The notes beneath the pieces are model-generated. The model ran no database searches. It saw only the letters and a list, made by a program, of their open reading frames with translations, and was not told the DNA's origin. From Nematostella vectensis (taxonomy: Eukaryota; Cnidaria; Anthozoa; Actiniaria; Edwardsiidae): a DNA stretch of 64,000 nucleotides. A program made the translations under genes and the position numbers. Below, piece by piece: positions 52,545 through 64,000 of this stretch. The stretch spans positions 806,001 through 870,000 of the forward strand of contig NC_064043.1 in the NCBI RefSeq assembly GCF_932526225.1, read 5' to 3'. How positions within the stretch are numbered: the stretch's first letter is position 1; each line of letters opens with the position of its first letter.

Positions 52545-55264
52545 AGCCTATTTTTTTTTCTTTATTTTTTTTTTTAATATCGATACTTAATTATACTGTT
52601 CTAGGTGTGTCATGACATAAAAAGAAGGTATAGGAACATTTTTATGTACTCTCAGCATCTTTGATGTGCTCATGCTTTGTTCAGCATCCTATACATATTT
52701 TATGCACACAAGAACTAACTAGATTCCTTGGATAACTTGATTAAGTAGATTCTAACATAGAGCATAGCGCTCGATAGATTGATATACCTTTTTTCCGAGT
52801 ATACTGTTTTATTTTTCCTAATGTTACTTTTTGGAATGTACATTCGGAAAAAAATTATCGATTGTAACATTTTGGAGGTTACACTCGTAAAACAAATTCC
52901 CGAATGTAACCCTGAAGCTTTTCCCGAATGTAACCTCCAGTCCAATGGTGACTTTGCTTGGGATAGTTTACGATACCAATAGTATTAAAAAAAATTATCA
53001 TTACAATTCCCTTCAGCAATGCCACGTTAGTCTTTCGTTGCGGGCACTTGACTCCTAACGCAGCGACCCGGGTTCGATTCCCGCTGATAGCCTATTTTTT
53101 CTTTATTTTTTTTTTTTAAATATCGATACTTAATTATACTGTTATTGGTGTGTCATGACATAAAAAGAAGAAATATAGTCATTTTTATGTACTCTCAGCA
53201 TCTTTGATGTGCTCATGCTTTGTTCAGGATCCTGTACATATTTTATGCACACAAGAACTAACTTGATTCCTTGGATAACTTGATTAAGTAGATTCTAACA
53301 TAGAGCATAGCGCTCGATAGATTGATATACCTTTTTTTCCGAGTATACTGTTCTATTTTTCCTAATGTTACTTTTTCGAATTTACATTCGGAAAAAAAAA
53401 TTATCGATTGTAACCTTTTGGAGGTTACACTCGTAAAACAAATTCCCGAATGTAACCCTGAAGCTTTTCCCGAATGTAACCTCCAGTCCGATTGTGACTT
53501 TTCTTGGGATAGTTTACGATACCAATAGTATTAAACGTAATTTTCATTACAATTCCCTTCAGCAATGCCACGTTAGTCTTTCGTTGCGGGCACTTGACTC
53601 CTAACGCAGCGACCCGGGTTCGATTCCCGCTGATAGCCTTTTTTTTTCTTTATTTATTTTTTTAAATATCGATACTCAATTATACTGTTCTTGGTGTGTC
53701 ATGACATAAAAAGAAGAAATATGGTCATTTTTATGTACTCTCAGCATCTTTGATGTGCTCATGCTTTGTTCAGGATCCTGTACATATTTTATGCACACAA
53801 GAACTAACTTGATTCCTTGGATAACTTGATTAAGTAGATTCTAACATAGAGCATAGCGCTCGATAGATTGATATACCTTTTTTTCCGAGTATACTGTTTT
53901 ATTTTTCCTAATGTTACTTTTTGGAATTTACATTCGGAAAAAAAATTATCGATTGTAACCTTTTGGAGGTTACACTCGTAAAACAAATTCCCGAATGTAA
54001 CCCTGAAGCTTTTCCCGAATGTAACTTCCAGTCCGATGGTGACTTTGCTTGGGATAGTTTACGATACCAATAGTATTAAAAGTAATTTTCATTACAATTC
54101 CCTTCAGCAATGCCACGTTAGTCTTTCGTTGCGGGCACTTGACTCCTAACGCAGCGACCCGGGTTCGATTCCCGCTGATAGCCTTTTTTTTTCTTTATTT
54201 TTTTTAAAAATATCGATACTTAATTATACTGTTATTGGTGTGTCATGACATAAAAAGAAGAAATATGGTCATTTTTATGTAATCTCAGCATCTTTGATGT
54301 GCTCATGCTTTGTTCAGGATCATCTACATATTTTATGCACACAAGAACTAACTAGATTCCTTGGATAACTTGATTAAGTAGATTCTAACATAGAGCATAG
54401 CGCTCGATAGATTGATATATCTTTTTTTCCGAGTATACTGTTTTATTTTTCCTAATGTTACTTTTTGGAATTTACATTCGGAAAAAAATTATCGATTGTA
54501 ACATTTTGGAGGTTACACTCGTAAAACAAATTCCCGAATGTAACCCTGAAGCTTTTCCCGAATGTAACCTCCAGTCCGATTGTGACTTTTCTTGGGATAG
54601 TTTACGATACCAATAGTATTAAACGTAATTTTCATTACAATTCCCTTCAGCAATGCCACGTTAGTCTTTCGTTGCGGGCACTTGACTCCTAACGCAGCCA
54701 CCCGGGTTCGATTCCCGCTGATAGTCTTTTTTTTTCTTTATTTTTTTTTTAAATATCGATACTTAATTATACTGTTATTGGTGTGTCATGACATAAAAAG
54801 AAGAAATATGGTCATTTTTATGTACTCTCAGCATCTTTGATGTGCTCATGCTTTGTTCAGGATCCTGTACATATTTTATGCACACAAGAACTAACTAGAT
54901 TCCTTGGATAACTTGATTAAGTAGATTCTAACATAGAGCATAGCGCTCGATAGATTGATATACCTTTTTTTCCGAGTATACTGTTTTTTTTTTGCTAATG
55001 TTACTTTTTGGAATTTACATTCGGAAAAAAATTATCGATTGTAACATTTTGGAGGTTACACTCGTAAAACAAATTCCCGAATGGAACCCTGAAGCTTTTC
55101 CCGAATGTAACCTCCAGTCCGATGGTGACTTTGCTTGGGATAGTTTACGATACCAATAGTATTAAAAGTAATTTTCATTACAATTCCCTTCAGCAATGCC
55201 ACGTTAGTCTTTCGTTGCGGGCACTTGACTCCTAATGCAGCGACCCGGGTTCGATTCCCGCTGA
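52545..55264 (+). repeat. 2.72-kb pentamer, copy 2
   Basis: This tandem copy ends with the CTCCTAATGCAG variant (55232), which also occurs at the end of copy 1 (52511). The switch point lies between that variant and the T tract that follows box B. Confidence 0.85.
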
Positions 55265-55436
55265 TAGCCTTTTTTTTTTCTTTATTTTTTTTTTTTAAAT
55301 ATCGATACTTAATTATACTGTTCTTGGTGTGTCATGACATAAAAAGAAGGTATAGGGTCATTTTTATGTACTCTCAGCATCTTTGATGTGCTCATGCTTT
55401 GTTCAGGATCCTGTACATATTTTATGCACACAAGAA

Positions 55437-55700
55437 CTAACTTGATTCCTTGGATAACTTGATTAAGTAGATTCTAACATAGAGCATAGCGCTCGATAGA
55501 TTGATATACCTTTTTTTCCGAGTATACTGTTTTATTTTTCCTAATGTTACTTTTTGGAATTTACATTCGGAAAAAAAATTATCGATTGTAACCTTTTGGA
55601 GGTTACGAACGTAAAACAAATTCCCGAATGTAACCTCCAGTCCGATGGTGACTTTGCTTGGGATAGTTTACAATACCAATAGTATTGAAAGTAATTTTCA
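55437..55700 (+). repeat. Monomer with 24-bp deletion between direct repeats, copy 1
   Basis: One of the two CCCGAATGTAAC direct repeats and the 12 bp after it are missing around 55622-55634, giving a 24-bp deletion. The nearby GGTTACGAACG replaces GGTTACACTCG. The deletion ends coincide with the repeats, as expected from slipped-strand replication. Confidence 0.85.
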
Positions 55701-55794
55701 TTACAATTCCCTTCAGCAATGCCACGTTAGTCTTTCGTTGCGGGCACTTGACTACTAACGCAGCGACCCGGGTTCGATTCCCGCTGATAGCCTA

Positions 55795-56340
55795 TTTTTC
55801 TTTCTTTAATTTTTTTTTTAAATATCGATACTTAATTATACTGTTCTTGGTGTGTCATGACATAAAAAGAAGGTATAGGGTCATTTTTATGTACTCTCAG
55901 TATCTTTGATGTGCTCATGCTTTGTTCAGGATCCTGTACATATTTTATGCACAGAAGAACTAACTAGATTCCTTGGATAACTTGATTAAGTAGATTCTAA
56001 CATAGAGCATAGCGCTCGATAGATTGATATACCTTTTTTCCGAGTATACTGTTCTATTTTTCCTAATGTTACTTTTTGGAATTTACATTCTAAAAAAAAA
56101 ATATCGATTGTAACCTTTTGGAAGTTACACTCGTAAAACAAATTCCCGAATGTAACCCTGAAGCTTTTCCCGAATGTAACCTCCAGTCCGATGGTGACTT
56201 TGCTTGGGATAGTTTCCGATACCAATAGTATTTAAAGTAATTTTCATTACAATTCCCTTCAGCAATGCCACGTTAGTCTTTCGTTGCGGGCACTTGACTA
56301 CTAACGCAGCGACCCGGGTTCGATTCCCGCTGATAGCCTA
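55795..56340 (+). repeat. Single-monomer tandem duplication, copy 1
   Basis: Shared private variants are TTTTTCTTTCTTTAA, CACAGAAGAACT, ATTCTAAAAAAAAA and GGAAGTTACACT. They recur 546 bp downstream and nowhere else in the window that I noticed. Confidence 0.85.
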
Positions 56341-56886
56341 TTTTTCTTTCTTTAATTTTTTTTTTAAATATCGATACTTAATTATACTGTTCTTGGTGTG
56401 TCATGACATAAAAAGAAGGTATAGGGTCATTTTTATGTACTCTCAGTATCTTTGATGTGCTCATGCTTTCTTCAGGATCCTGTACATATTTTATGCACAG
56501 AAGAACTAACTAGATTCCTTGGATAACTTGATTAAGTAGATTCTAACATAGAGCATAGCGCTCGATAGATTGATATACCTTTTTTCCGAGTATACTGTTC
56601 TATTTTTCCTAATGTTACTTTTTGGAATTTACATTCTAAAAAAAAAATATCGATTGTAACCTTTTGGAAGTTACACTCGTAAAACAAATTCCCGAATGTA
56701 ACCCTGAAGCTTTTCCCGAATGTAACCTCCAGTCCGATGGTGACTTTGCTTGGGATAGTTTCCGATACCAATAGTATTTAAAGTAATTTTCATTACAATT
56801 CCCTTCAGCAATGCCACGTTAGTCTTTCGTTGCGGGCACTTGACTACTAACGCAGCGACCCGGGTTCGATTCCCGCTGATAGCCTA
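56341..56886 (+). repeat. Single-monomer tandem duplication, copy 2
   Basis: It is the immediate copy of the preceding unit. It differs by TTTCTTCAGG before the BamHI site near 56469. Confidence 0.85.
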
Positions 56887-57439
56887 TTTTTTTTCTTTAT
56901 TTTTTTTTTAAATATCGATACTTAATTATACTGTTCTAGGTGTGTCATGACATAAAAAGAAGGTATAGGGTCATTTTTATGTACTCTCAGTATCTTTGAT
57001 GTGCTCATGCTTTCTTCAGGATCCTGTACATATTTTATGCACACAAGAACTAACTAGATTCCTTGGATAACTTGATTAAGTAGATTCTAACATAGAGCAT
57101 AGCGCTCGATAGATTGATATACCTTTTTTCCGAGTATACTGTTCTATTTTTCCTAATGTTACTTTTTGGAATTTACATTCTGAAAAAAAATTATCGATTT
57201 TAACCTTTTGGAGCTTACACTCGTAAAACAAATTCCCGAATGTAACCCTGAAACTTTTTCCGAATGTAACCTCCAGTCCAATGGTGACTTTGCTTGGGAT
57301 AGTTTACGATACCAATAGTATTAAAAGTAATTATCATTACAATTCCCTTCAGCAATGCCACGTTAGTCTTTCGTTGCGGGCACTTGACTACTAACGCAGC
57401 GACCCGGGTTCGATTCCCGCTGATAGCCTATTTTTTTTT

Positions 57440-57992
57440 CTTTATTTTTTTTTATATCGATACTTAATTATACTGTTCTTGGTGTGTCATGACATAAAAA
57501 GAAGGTATAGGGACATTTTTATGTACTCTCAGCATCTTTGATGTGCTCATGATTTGTTCAGGATCCTGTACATATTTTATGCACACAAGAACTAACTAGA
57601 TTCCTTGGATAACTTGATTAAGTAGATTCTAACATAGAGCATAGCGCTCGATAGATTGATATACCTATTTTTCCGAGTATACTGTTTTATTTTTCCTGAT
57701 GTTACTTTTTGGAATTTACATTCGGAAAAAAAATTATAAAAAATTATCGATTGTAACCTTTTGGAGGTTACACTCGTAAAACAAATTCCCGAATGTAACA
57801 CTGAAGCTTTTCCCGAATGTAACCTCCAGTCCGATGGTGACTTTGCTTGGGATAGTTTCCGATACCAATAGTATTTAAAGTAATTTTCATTACAATTCCC
57901 TTCAGCAATGCCACGTTAGTGTTTCGTTGCGGGCACTTGACTACTAACGCAGCGACCCGGGTTCGATTCCCGCTGATAGCCTATTTTTTTTT
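57440..57992 (+). repeat. Single-monomer duplication with 9-bp insertion, copy 1
   Basis: The unit carries a small tandem duplication of AAAAATTAT in the A-rich segment at about 57727-57749. It also has CATGATTTGTTC, CCTGATGTTAC and TTAGTGTTTCG variants that recur 553 bp later. Confidence 0.85.
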
Positions 57993-58545
57993 CTTTATTT
58001 TTTTTTATATCGATACTTAATTATACTGTTCTTGGTGTGTCATGACATAAAAAGAAGGTATAGGGACATTTTTATGTACTCTCAGCATCTTTGATGTGCT
58101 CATGATTTGTTCAGGATCCTGTACATATTTTATGCACACAAGAACTAACTAGATTCCTTGGATAACTTGATTAAGTAGATTCTAACATAGAGCATAGCGC
58201 TCGATAGATTGATATACCTATTTTTCCGAGTATACTGTTTTATTTTTCCTGATGTTACTTTTTGGAATTTACATTCGGAAAAAAAATTATAAAAAATTAT
58301 CGATTGTAACCTTTTGCAGGTTACACTCGTAAAACAAATTCCCGAATGTAACACTAAAGCTTTTCCCGAATGTAACCTCCAGTCCGATGGTGACTTTGCT
58401 TGGGATAGTTTCCGATACCAAAAGTATTTAAAGTAATTTTCATTACAATTCCCTTCAGCAATGCCACGTTAGTGTTTCGTTGCGGGCACTTGACTACTAA
58501 CGCAGCAACCCGGGTTCGATTCCCGCTGATAGCCTATTTTTTTTC
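57993..58545 (+). repeat. Single-monomer duplication with 9-bp insertion, copy 2
   Basis: It has all the markers of copy 1, including the inserted AAAAATTAT (about 58279-58300). Private changes are CTTTTGCAGG, AACACTAAAGC and CCAAAAGTATT. Confidence 0.85.
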
Positions 58546-59184
58546 TTTATTTTTTTTTTTTAATTATCGATACTTAATTATACTGTTCTATGTGTGTCAT
58601 GACATAAAAAGAAGGTATAGGAACATTTTTATGTACTCTCAGCATCTTTGATGTGCTCATGCTTTGTTCAGGATCCTATACATATTTTATGCACACAAGA
58701 ACTAACTAGATTCCTTGGATAACTTGATTAAGTAGATTCTAACATAGAGCATAGCGCTCGATAGATTGATATACCTTTTTTTCCGAGTATACTGTTCTAT
58801 TTTTCCTAATGTTACTTTTTGGAATTTACATTCGGAAAAAAAATTATCGATTGTAACCTTTTGGAGGTTACACTCGTAAAACAAATTCCCGAATGTAACC
58901 CTGAAGCTTTTCCCGAATGTAACCTCCAGTCCGATGGTGACTTTGCTTGGGATAGTTTACGATACCAATAGTATTGAAAGTAATTTTCATTACAATTCCC
59001 TTCAGCAATGCCACGTTAGTCTTTCGTTGCGGGCACTTGACTACTAACGCAGCGACCCGGGTTCGATTCCCTCTGATAGCCTATTTTTTTTTCTTTATTT
59101 TTTTTTTTTTAAATATCGATACTTAATTATACTGTTCTTGGTGTGTCATGACATAAAAAGAAGGTATAGGGTCATTTTTATGTA

Positions 59185-62100
59185 CTCTCAGCATCGTTGA
59201 TGTGCTCATGCTTTGTTCAGGATCCTATACATATTTTATGCACACAAGAACTAACTAGATTCCTTGGATAACTTGATTAAGTAGATTCTAACATAGAGCA
59301 TAGCGCTCGATAGATTGATATACCTTTTTTTCCGAGTATACTGTTTTATTTTTCCTAATGTTACTTTTTGGAATTTACATTCGGAAAAAAATTATCGATT
59401 GTAACATTTTGGAGGTTACACTCGTAAAACAAATTCCCGAATGTAACCCTGAAGCTTTTCCCGAATGTAACCTCCAGTCCGATGGTGACTTTGCATGGGA
59501 TAGTTTACGATACCAATAGTATTAAAAGTAATTTTCATTACAATTCCCTTCAGCAATGCCACGTTAGTCTTTCGTTGCGGGCACTTGACTCCTAACGCAG
59601 CGACCCGGGTTCGATTCCCGCTGATATCCTTTTTTTTTCTTAATTTTTTTTTTAAATATCGATACTTAATTATACTGTTATTGGTGTGTCATGACATAAA
59701 AAGAAGAAATATGGTCATTTTTATGTACTCTCAGCATCTTTGATGTGCTCATGCTTTGTTCAGGATCCTGTACATATTTTATGCACACAAGAACTAACTA
59801 GATTCCTTGGATAACTTGATTAAGTAGATTCTAACATAGAGAATAGCGCTCGATAGATTGATATACCTATTTTTCCGAGTATACTGTTTTATTTTTCCTA
59901 ATGTTACTTTTTGGAATTTACATTCGGAAAAAAAATTATCGATTGTAACCTTTTGGAGGTTACACTCGTAAAACAAATTCCCGAATGTAACCCTGAAGCT
60001 TTTCCCGAATGTAACCTCCAGTACGATGGTGACTTTGCTTGGGATAGTTTCCGATACCAATAGTATTTAAAGTAATTTTCATTAAAATTCCCTTCAGCAA
60101 TGCCACGTTAGTCTTTCGTTGCGGGCACTTGACTACTAACGCAGCGACCCGGGTTCGATTCCCGCTGATAGCCTATTTTTTTTTCTTTATTTTTTTTTTT
60201 AATATCGATACTTAATTATACTGTTCTAGGTGTGTCATGACATAAAAAGAAGGTATAGGAACATTTTTATGTACTCTCAGCATCTTTGATGTGCTCATGC
60301 TTTGTTCAGCATCCTATACATATTTTATGCACACAAGAACTAACTAGATTCCTTGGATAACTTGATTAAGTAGATTCTAACATAGAGCATAGCGCTCGAT
60401 AGATTGATATACCTTTTTTCCGAGTATACTGTTTTATTTTTCCTAATGTTACTTTTTGGAATGTACATTCGGAAAAAAAATATCGATTGTAACATTTTGG
60501 AGGTTACACTCGTAAAACAAATTCCCGAATGTAACCCTGAAGCTTTTCCCGAATGTAACCTCCAGTCCAATGGTGACTTTGCTTGGGATAGTTTACGATA
60601 CCAATAGTATTAAAAAAAATTATCATTACAATTCCCTTCAGCAATGCCACGTTAGTCTTTCGTTGCGGGCACTTGACTCCTAACGCAGCGACCCGGGTTC
60701 GATTCCCGCTGATAGCCTATTTTTTCTTTATTTTTTTTTTTAAATATCGATACTTAATTATACTGTTATTGGTGTGTCATGACATAAAAAGAAGAAATAT
60801 AGTCATTTTTATGTACTCTCAGCATCTTTGATGTGCTCATGCTTTGTTCAGGATCCTGTACATATTTTATGCACACAAGAACTAACTTGATTCCTTGGAT
60901 AACTTGATTAAGTAGATTCTAACATAGAGCATAGCGCTCGATAGATTGATATACCTTTTTTTCCGAGTATACTGTTCTATTTTTCCTAATGTTACTTTTT
61001 CGAATTTACATTCGGAAAAAAAAATTATCGATTGTAACCTTTTGGAGGTTACACTCGTAAAACAAATTCCCGAATGTAACCCTGAAGCTTTTCCCGAATG
61101 TAACCTCCAGTCCGATTGTGACTTTTCTTGGGATAGTTTACGATACCAATGGTATTAAACGTAATTTTCATTACAATTCCCTTCAGCAATGCCACGTTAG
61201 TCTTTCGTTGCGGGCACTTGACTCCTAACGCAGCGACCCGGGTTCGATTCCCGCTGATAGCCTTTTTTTTTCTTTATTTATTTTTTTAAATATCGATACT
61301 CAATTATACTGTTATTGGTGTGTCATGACATAAAAAGAAGAAATATGGTCATTTTTATGTACTCTCAGCATCTTTGATGTGCTCATGCTTTGTTCAGGAT
61401 CCTGTACATATTTTATGCACACAAGAACTAACTTGATTCCTTGGATAACTTGATTAAGTAGATTCTAACATAGAGCATAGCGCTCGATAGATTGATATAC
61501 CTTTTTTTCCGAGTATACTGTTTTATTTTTCCTAATGTTACTTTTTGGAATTTACATTCGGAAAAAAAATTATCGATTGTAACCTTTTGGAGGTTACACT
61601 CGTAAAACAAATTCCCGAATGTAACCCTGAAGCTTTTCCCGAATGTAACTTCCAGTCCGATGGTGACTTTGCTTGGGATAGTTTACGATACCAATAGTAT
61701 TAAAAGTAATTTTCATTACAATTCCCTTCAGCAATGCCACGTTAGTCTTTCGTTGCGGGCACTTGACTCCTAACGCAGCGACCCGGGTTCGATTCCCGCT
61801 GATAGCCTTTTTTTTTCTTTATTTTTTTTAAAAATATCGATACTTAATTATACTGTTATTGGTGTGTCATGACATAAAAAGAAGAAATATGGTCATTTTT
61901 ATGTAATCTCAGCATCTTTGATGTGCTCATGCTTTGTTCAGGATCATCTACATATTTTATGCACACAAGAACTAACTAGATTCCTTGGATAACTTGATTA
62001 AGTAGATTCTAACATAGAGCATAGCGCTCGATAGATTGATATATCTTTTTTTCCGAGTATACTGTTTTATTTTTCCTAATGTTACTTTTTGGAATTTACA

Positions 62101-62880
62101 TTCGGAAAAAAATTATCGATTGTAACATTTTGGAGGTTACACTCGTAAAACAAATTCCCGAATGTAACCCTGAAGCTTTTCCCGAATGTAACCTCCAGTC
62201 CGATTGTGACTTTTCTTGGGATAGTTTACGATACCAATAGTATTAAACGTAATTTTCATTACAATTCCCTTCAGCAATGCCACGTTAGTCTTTCGTTGCG
62301 GGCACTTGACTCCTAACGCAGCCACCCGGGTTCGATTCCCGCTGATAGTCTTTTTTTTTCTTTATTTTTTTTTTAAATATCGATACTTAATTATACTGTT
62401 ATTGGTGTGTCATGACATAAAAAGAAGAAATATGGTCATTTTTATGTACTCTCAGCATCTTTGATGTGCTCATGCTTTGTTCAGGATCCTGTACATATTT
62501 TATGCACACAAGAACTAACTAGATTCCTTGGATAACTTGATTAAGTAGATTCTAACATAGAGCATAGCGCTCGATAGATTGATATACCTTTTTTTCCGAG
62601 TATACTGTTTTATTTTTGCTAATGTTACTTTTTGGAATTTACATTCGGAAAAAAATTATCGATTGTAACATTTTGGAGGTTACACTCGTAAAACAAATTC
62701 CCGAATGGAACCCTGAAGCTTTTCCCGAATGTAACCTCCAGTCCGATGGTGACTTTGCTTGGGATAGTTTACGATACCAATAGTATTAAAAGTAATTTTC
62801 ATTACAATTCCCTTCAGCAATGCCACGTTAGTCTTTCGTTGCGGGCACTTGACTCCTAATGCAGCGACCCGGGTTCGATT
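59185..62880 (+). repeat. Displaced copy of the 48.84-52.54 kb block (offset 10,345 bp)
   Basis: Seven landmarks keep a constant offset of 10,345 bp from 48.8-52.5 kb, including GACTTTGCATGGG, the CAGCATCC BamHI loss, TTTTTCGAATTT, TACTCAATTATAC and CTCCTAATGCAG. From about 60,170 it also matches 52.54-55.78 kb at 7,624-7,625 bp, because those two source blocks are themselves copies. The left edge lies between 59,171 and 59,194, in the segment upstream of BamHI. Confidence 0.85.
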
Positions 62881-63405
62881 CCCGCTGATAGCCTTTTTTT
62901 TTTCTTTATTTTTTTTTTTTAAATATCGATACTTAATTATACTGTTCTTGGTGTGTCATGACATAAAAAGAAGGTATAGGGTCATTTTTATGTACTCTCA
63001 GCATCTTTGATGTGCTCATGCTTTGTTCAGGATCCTGTACATATTTTATGCACACAAGAACTAACTTGATTCCTTGGATAACTTGATTAAGTAGATTCTA
63101 ACATAGAGCATAGCGCTCGATAGATTGATATACCTTTTTTTCCGAGTATACTGTTTTATTTTTCCTAATGTTACTTTTTGGAATTTACATTCGGAAAAAA
63201 AATTATCGATTGTAACCTTTTGGAGGTTACGAACGTAAAACAAATTCCCGAATGTAACCTCCAGTCCGATGGTGACTTTGCTTGGGATAGTTTACAATAC
63301 CAATAGTATTGAAAGTAATTTTCATTACAATTCCCTTCAGCAATGCCACGTTAGTCTTTCGTTGCGGGCACTTGACTACTAACGCAGCGACCCGGGTTCG
63401 ATTCC
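62881..63405 (+). repeat. Monomer with 24-bp deletion, copy 2
   Basis: This continues the 7,624-bp-offset match to 55.3-55.8 kb. It has the same GGTTACGAACG change and the same 24-bp slippage deletion at about 63246-63258. The match ends near 63,406, where CCCTCTG replaces CCCGCTG. Confidence 0.85.
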
Positions 63406-63409
63406 CTCT

Positions 63410-64000
63410 GATAGCCTATTTTTTTTCTTTATTTTTTTTTTAAATATCGATACTTAATTATACTGTTCTAGGTGTGTCATGACATAAAAAGAAGGTATAG
63501 GGTCATTTTTATGTACTCTCAGTATCTTTGATGTGCTCATGCTTTCTTCAGGATCCTGTACATATTTTATGCACACAAGAACTAACTAGATTCCTTGGAT
63601 AACTTGATTAAGTAGATTCTAACATAGAGCATAGCGCTCGATAGATTGATATACCTTTTTTCCGAGTATACTGTTCTATTTTTCCTAATGTTACTTTTTG
63701 GAATTTACATTCTGAAAAAAAATTATCGATTTTAACCTTTTGGAGCTTACACTCGTAAAACAAATTCCCGAATGTAACCCTGAAACTTTTTCCGAATGTA
63801 ACCTCCAGTCCAATGGTGACTTTGCTTGGGATAGTTTACGATACCAATAGTATTAAAAGTAATTATCATTACAATTCCCTTCAGCAATGCCACGTTAGTC
63901 TTTCGTTGCGGGCACTTGACTACTAACGCAGCGACCCGGGTTCGATTCCCGCTGATAGCCTATTTTTTTTTCTTTATTTTTTTTTTAAATATCGATACTT
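63410..64000 (+). repeat. Terminal monomer, copy of 56.88-57.46 kb
   Basis: Shared variants with 56.88-57.46 kb are TTCTAGGTG, TTTCTTCAGG, TTCTGAAAAAA, GGAGCTTACACT and AAACTTTTTCCG, at an offset of about 6,532 bp. The array runs off the end of the window within the next T-tract segment, so the right boundary is not seen. Confidence 0.85.

Larger units (their letters stand above)
1..64000 (+). repeat. Tandem satellite array, ~546-bp monomer, ~118 copies
   Basis: The window begins and ends inside the repeat and never leaves it. Every roughly 546 bp the same landmarks recur in the same order: a BamHI palindrome (for example 365, 914, 1460, 2008), the AGCGCT palindrome, a block of GTAAC motifs, a tRNA-like segment with box B, and two T tracts. 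All units read in the same orientation and I saw no inverted unit. Copies differ by scattered substitutions, by T- and A-tract length, and by a few shared deletions. By eye most full copies differ at only a few per cent of positions. The number of copies is estimated from the BamHI-site period after correcting for short units. No single-copy sequence or foreign insertion interrupts the array, so every long gene-free stretch here is satellite DNA. Confidence 0.98.

Noticed and set aside
1-64000. CRISPR array.
   Set aside because: The period is about 546 bp with no alternation of short identical repeats and unique spacers; the whole unit is repeated.
1-64000. Array of LTR or LINE retrotransposons.
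   Set aside because: No reverse transcriptase, integrase or gag frame, no LTR pair and no target-site duplications are visible. The tRNA-like part could descend from a SINE head, but no poly-A or LINE-like tail is recognised on the + strand.
1-64000. 5S rRNA or other Pol III gene cluster.
   Set aside because: The box A/box B geometry is that of tRNA (43 nt apart) and no 5S-like internal control region or conserved 5S arms could be identified.

Overview
The whole 64-kb window is one uninterrupted head-to-tail tandem satellite array. I see no convincing protein-coding gene, no intact RNA gene, no non-satellite flank and no inserted transposon. The basic unit is about 546 bp (BamHI-site spacings of 549, 546 and 548 bp in the first copies). 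About 118 units are present, all in the same orientation. The A+T-rich composition, the long T tracts and the monomer/higher-order organisation point to nuclear heterochromatin of a eukaryote. I cannot name the species or the chromosomal position from the sequence alone.

Each monomer has the same layout. Using the unit around 365-913 as the example: (1) a BamHI palindrome (365-370) and a conserved stretch of about 130 bp; (2) a 'GTAAC block' (505-623) holding five GTAAC/GTTAC pentamers in both orientations, a short hairpin and longer inverted and direct repeats; (3) a spacer; (4) a 72-nt tRNA-derived element on the + strand (705-776) with a recognisable anticodon loop, a perfect-looking box B (GGTTCGATTCC) and a degenerate box A; (5) an oligo-T tract of 8-9 T directly after the tRNA-like 3' end, in the position of a Pol III terminator, followed by a second T tract of variable length; (6) about 130 bp leading back to the BamHI site. 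The array is therefore a candidate tRNA-derived (SINE-like or tRNA-gene-derived) satellite.

Region by region: 1-5.1 kb has mixed full units, two 434-437 bp short units and one strongly truncated unit. 5.1-14.7 kb is a tandem duplication of a 4.81-kb higher-order repeat (eight full units plus one short). 14.2-17.0 kb has a 1524-bp-shift repeat. 17-20 kb has mixed units and two adjacent short units. 20-25.7 kb has dimer/trimer patterns with the most decayed tRNA-like copies. 25.7-36.4 kb has a block repeated at 6545 bp with an inner 1091-bp dimer. 36.4-41.6 kb has a tandem 1637-bp trimer. 41.6-52.5 kb is a tandem pair of a 5.45-kb decamer. 52.5-55.3 kb re-duplicates the last 2.72 kb of that. 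55.8-58.5 kb has two single-unit duplications. 59.2-63.4 kb is a reassembled mosaic of the 48.8-55.8 kb material. This nested pattern is what repeated unequal exchange produces.

Short open frames of 60-88 codons recur with the repeat period on both strands. They are by-products of the tandem repetition and are broken by homopolymer indels from copy to copy, so none is annotated as a gene.
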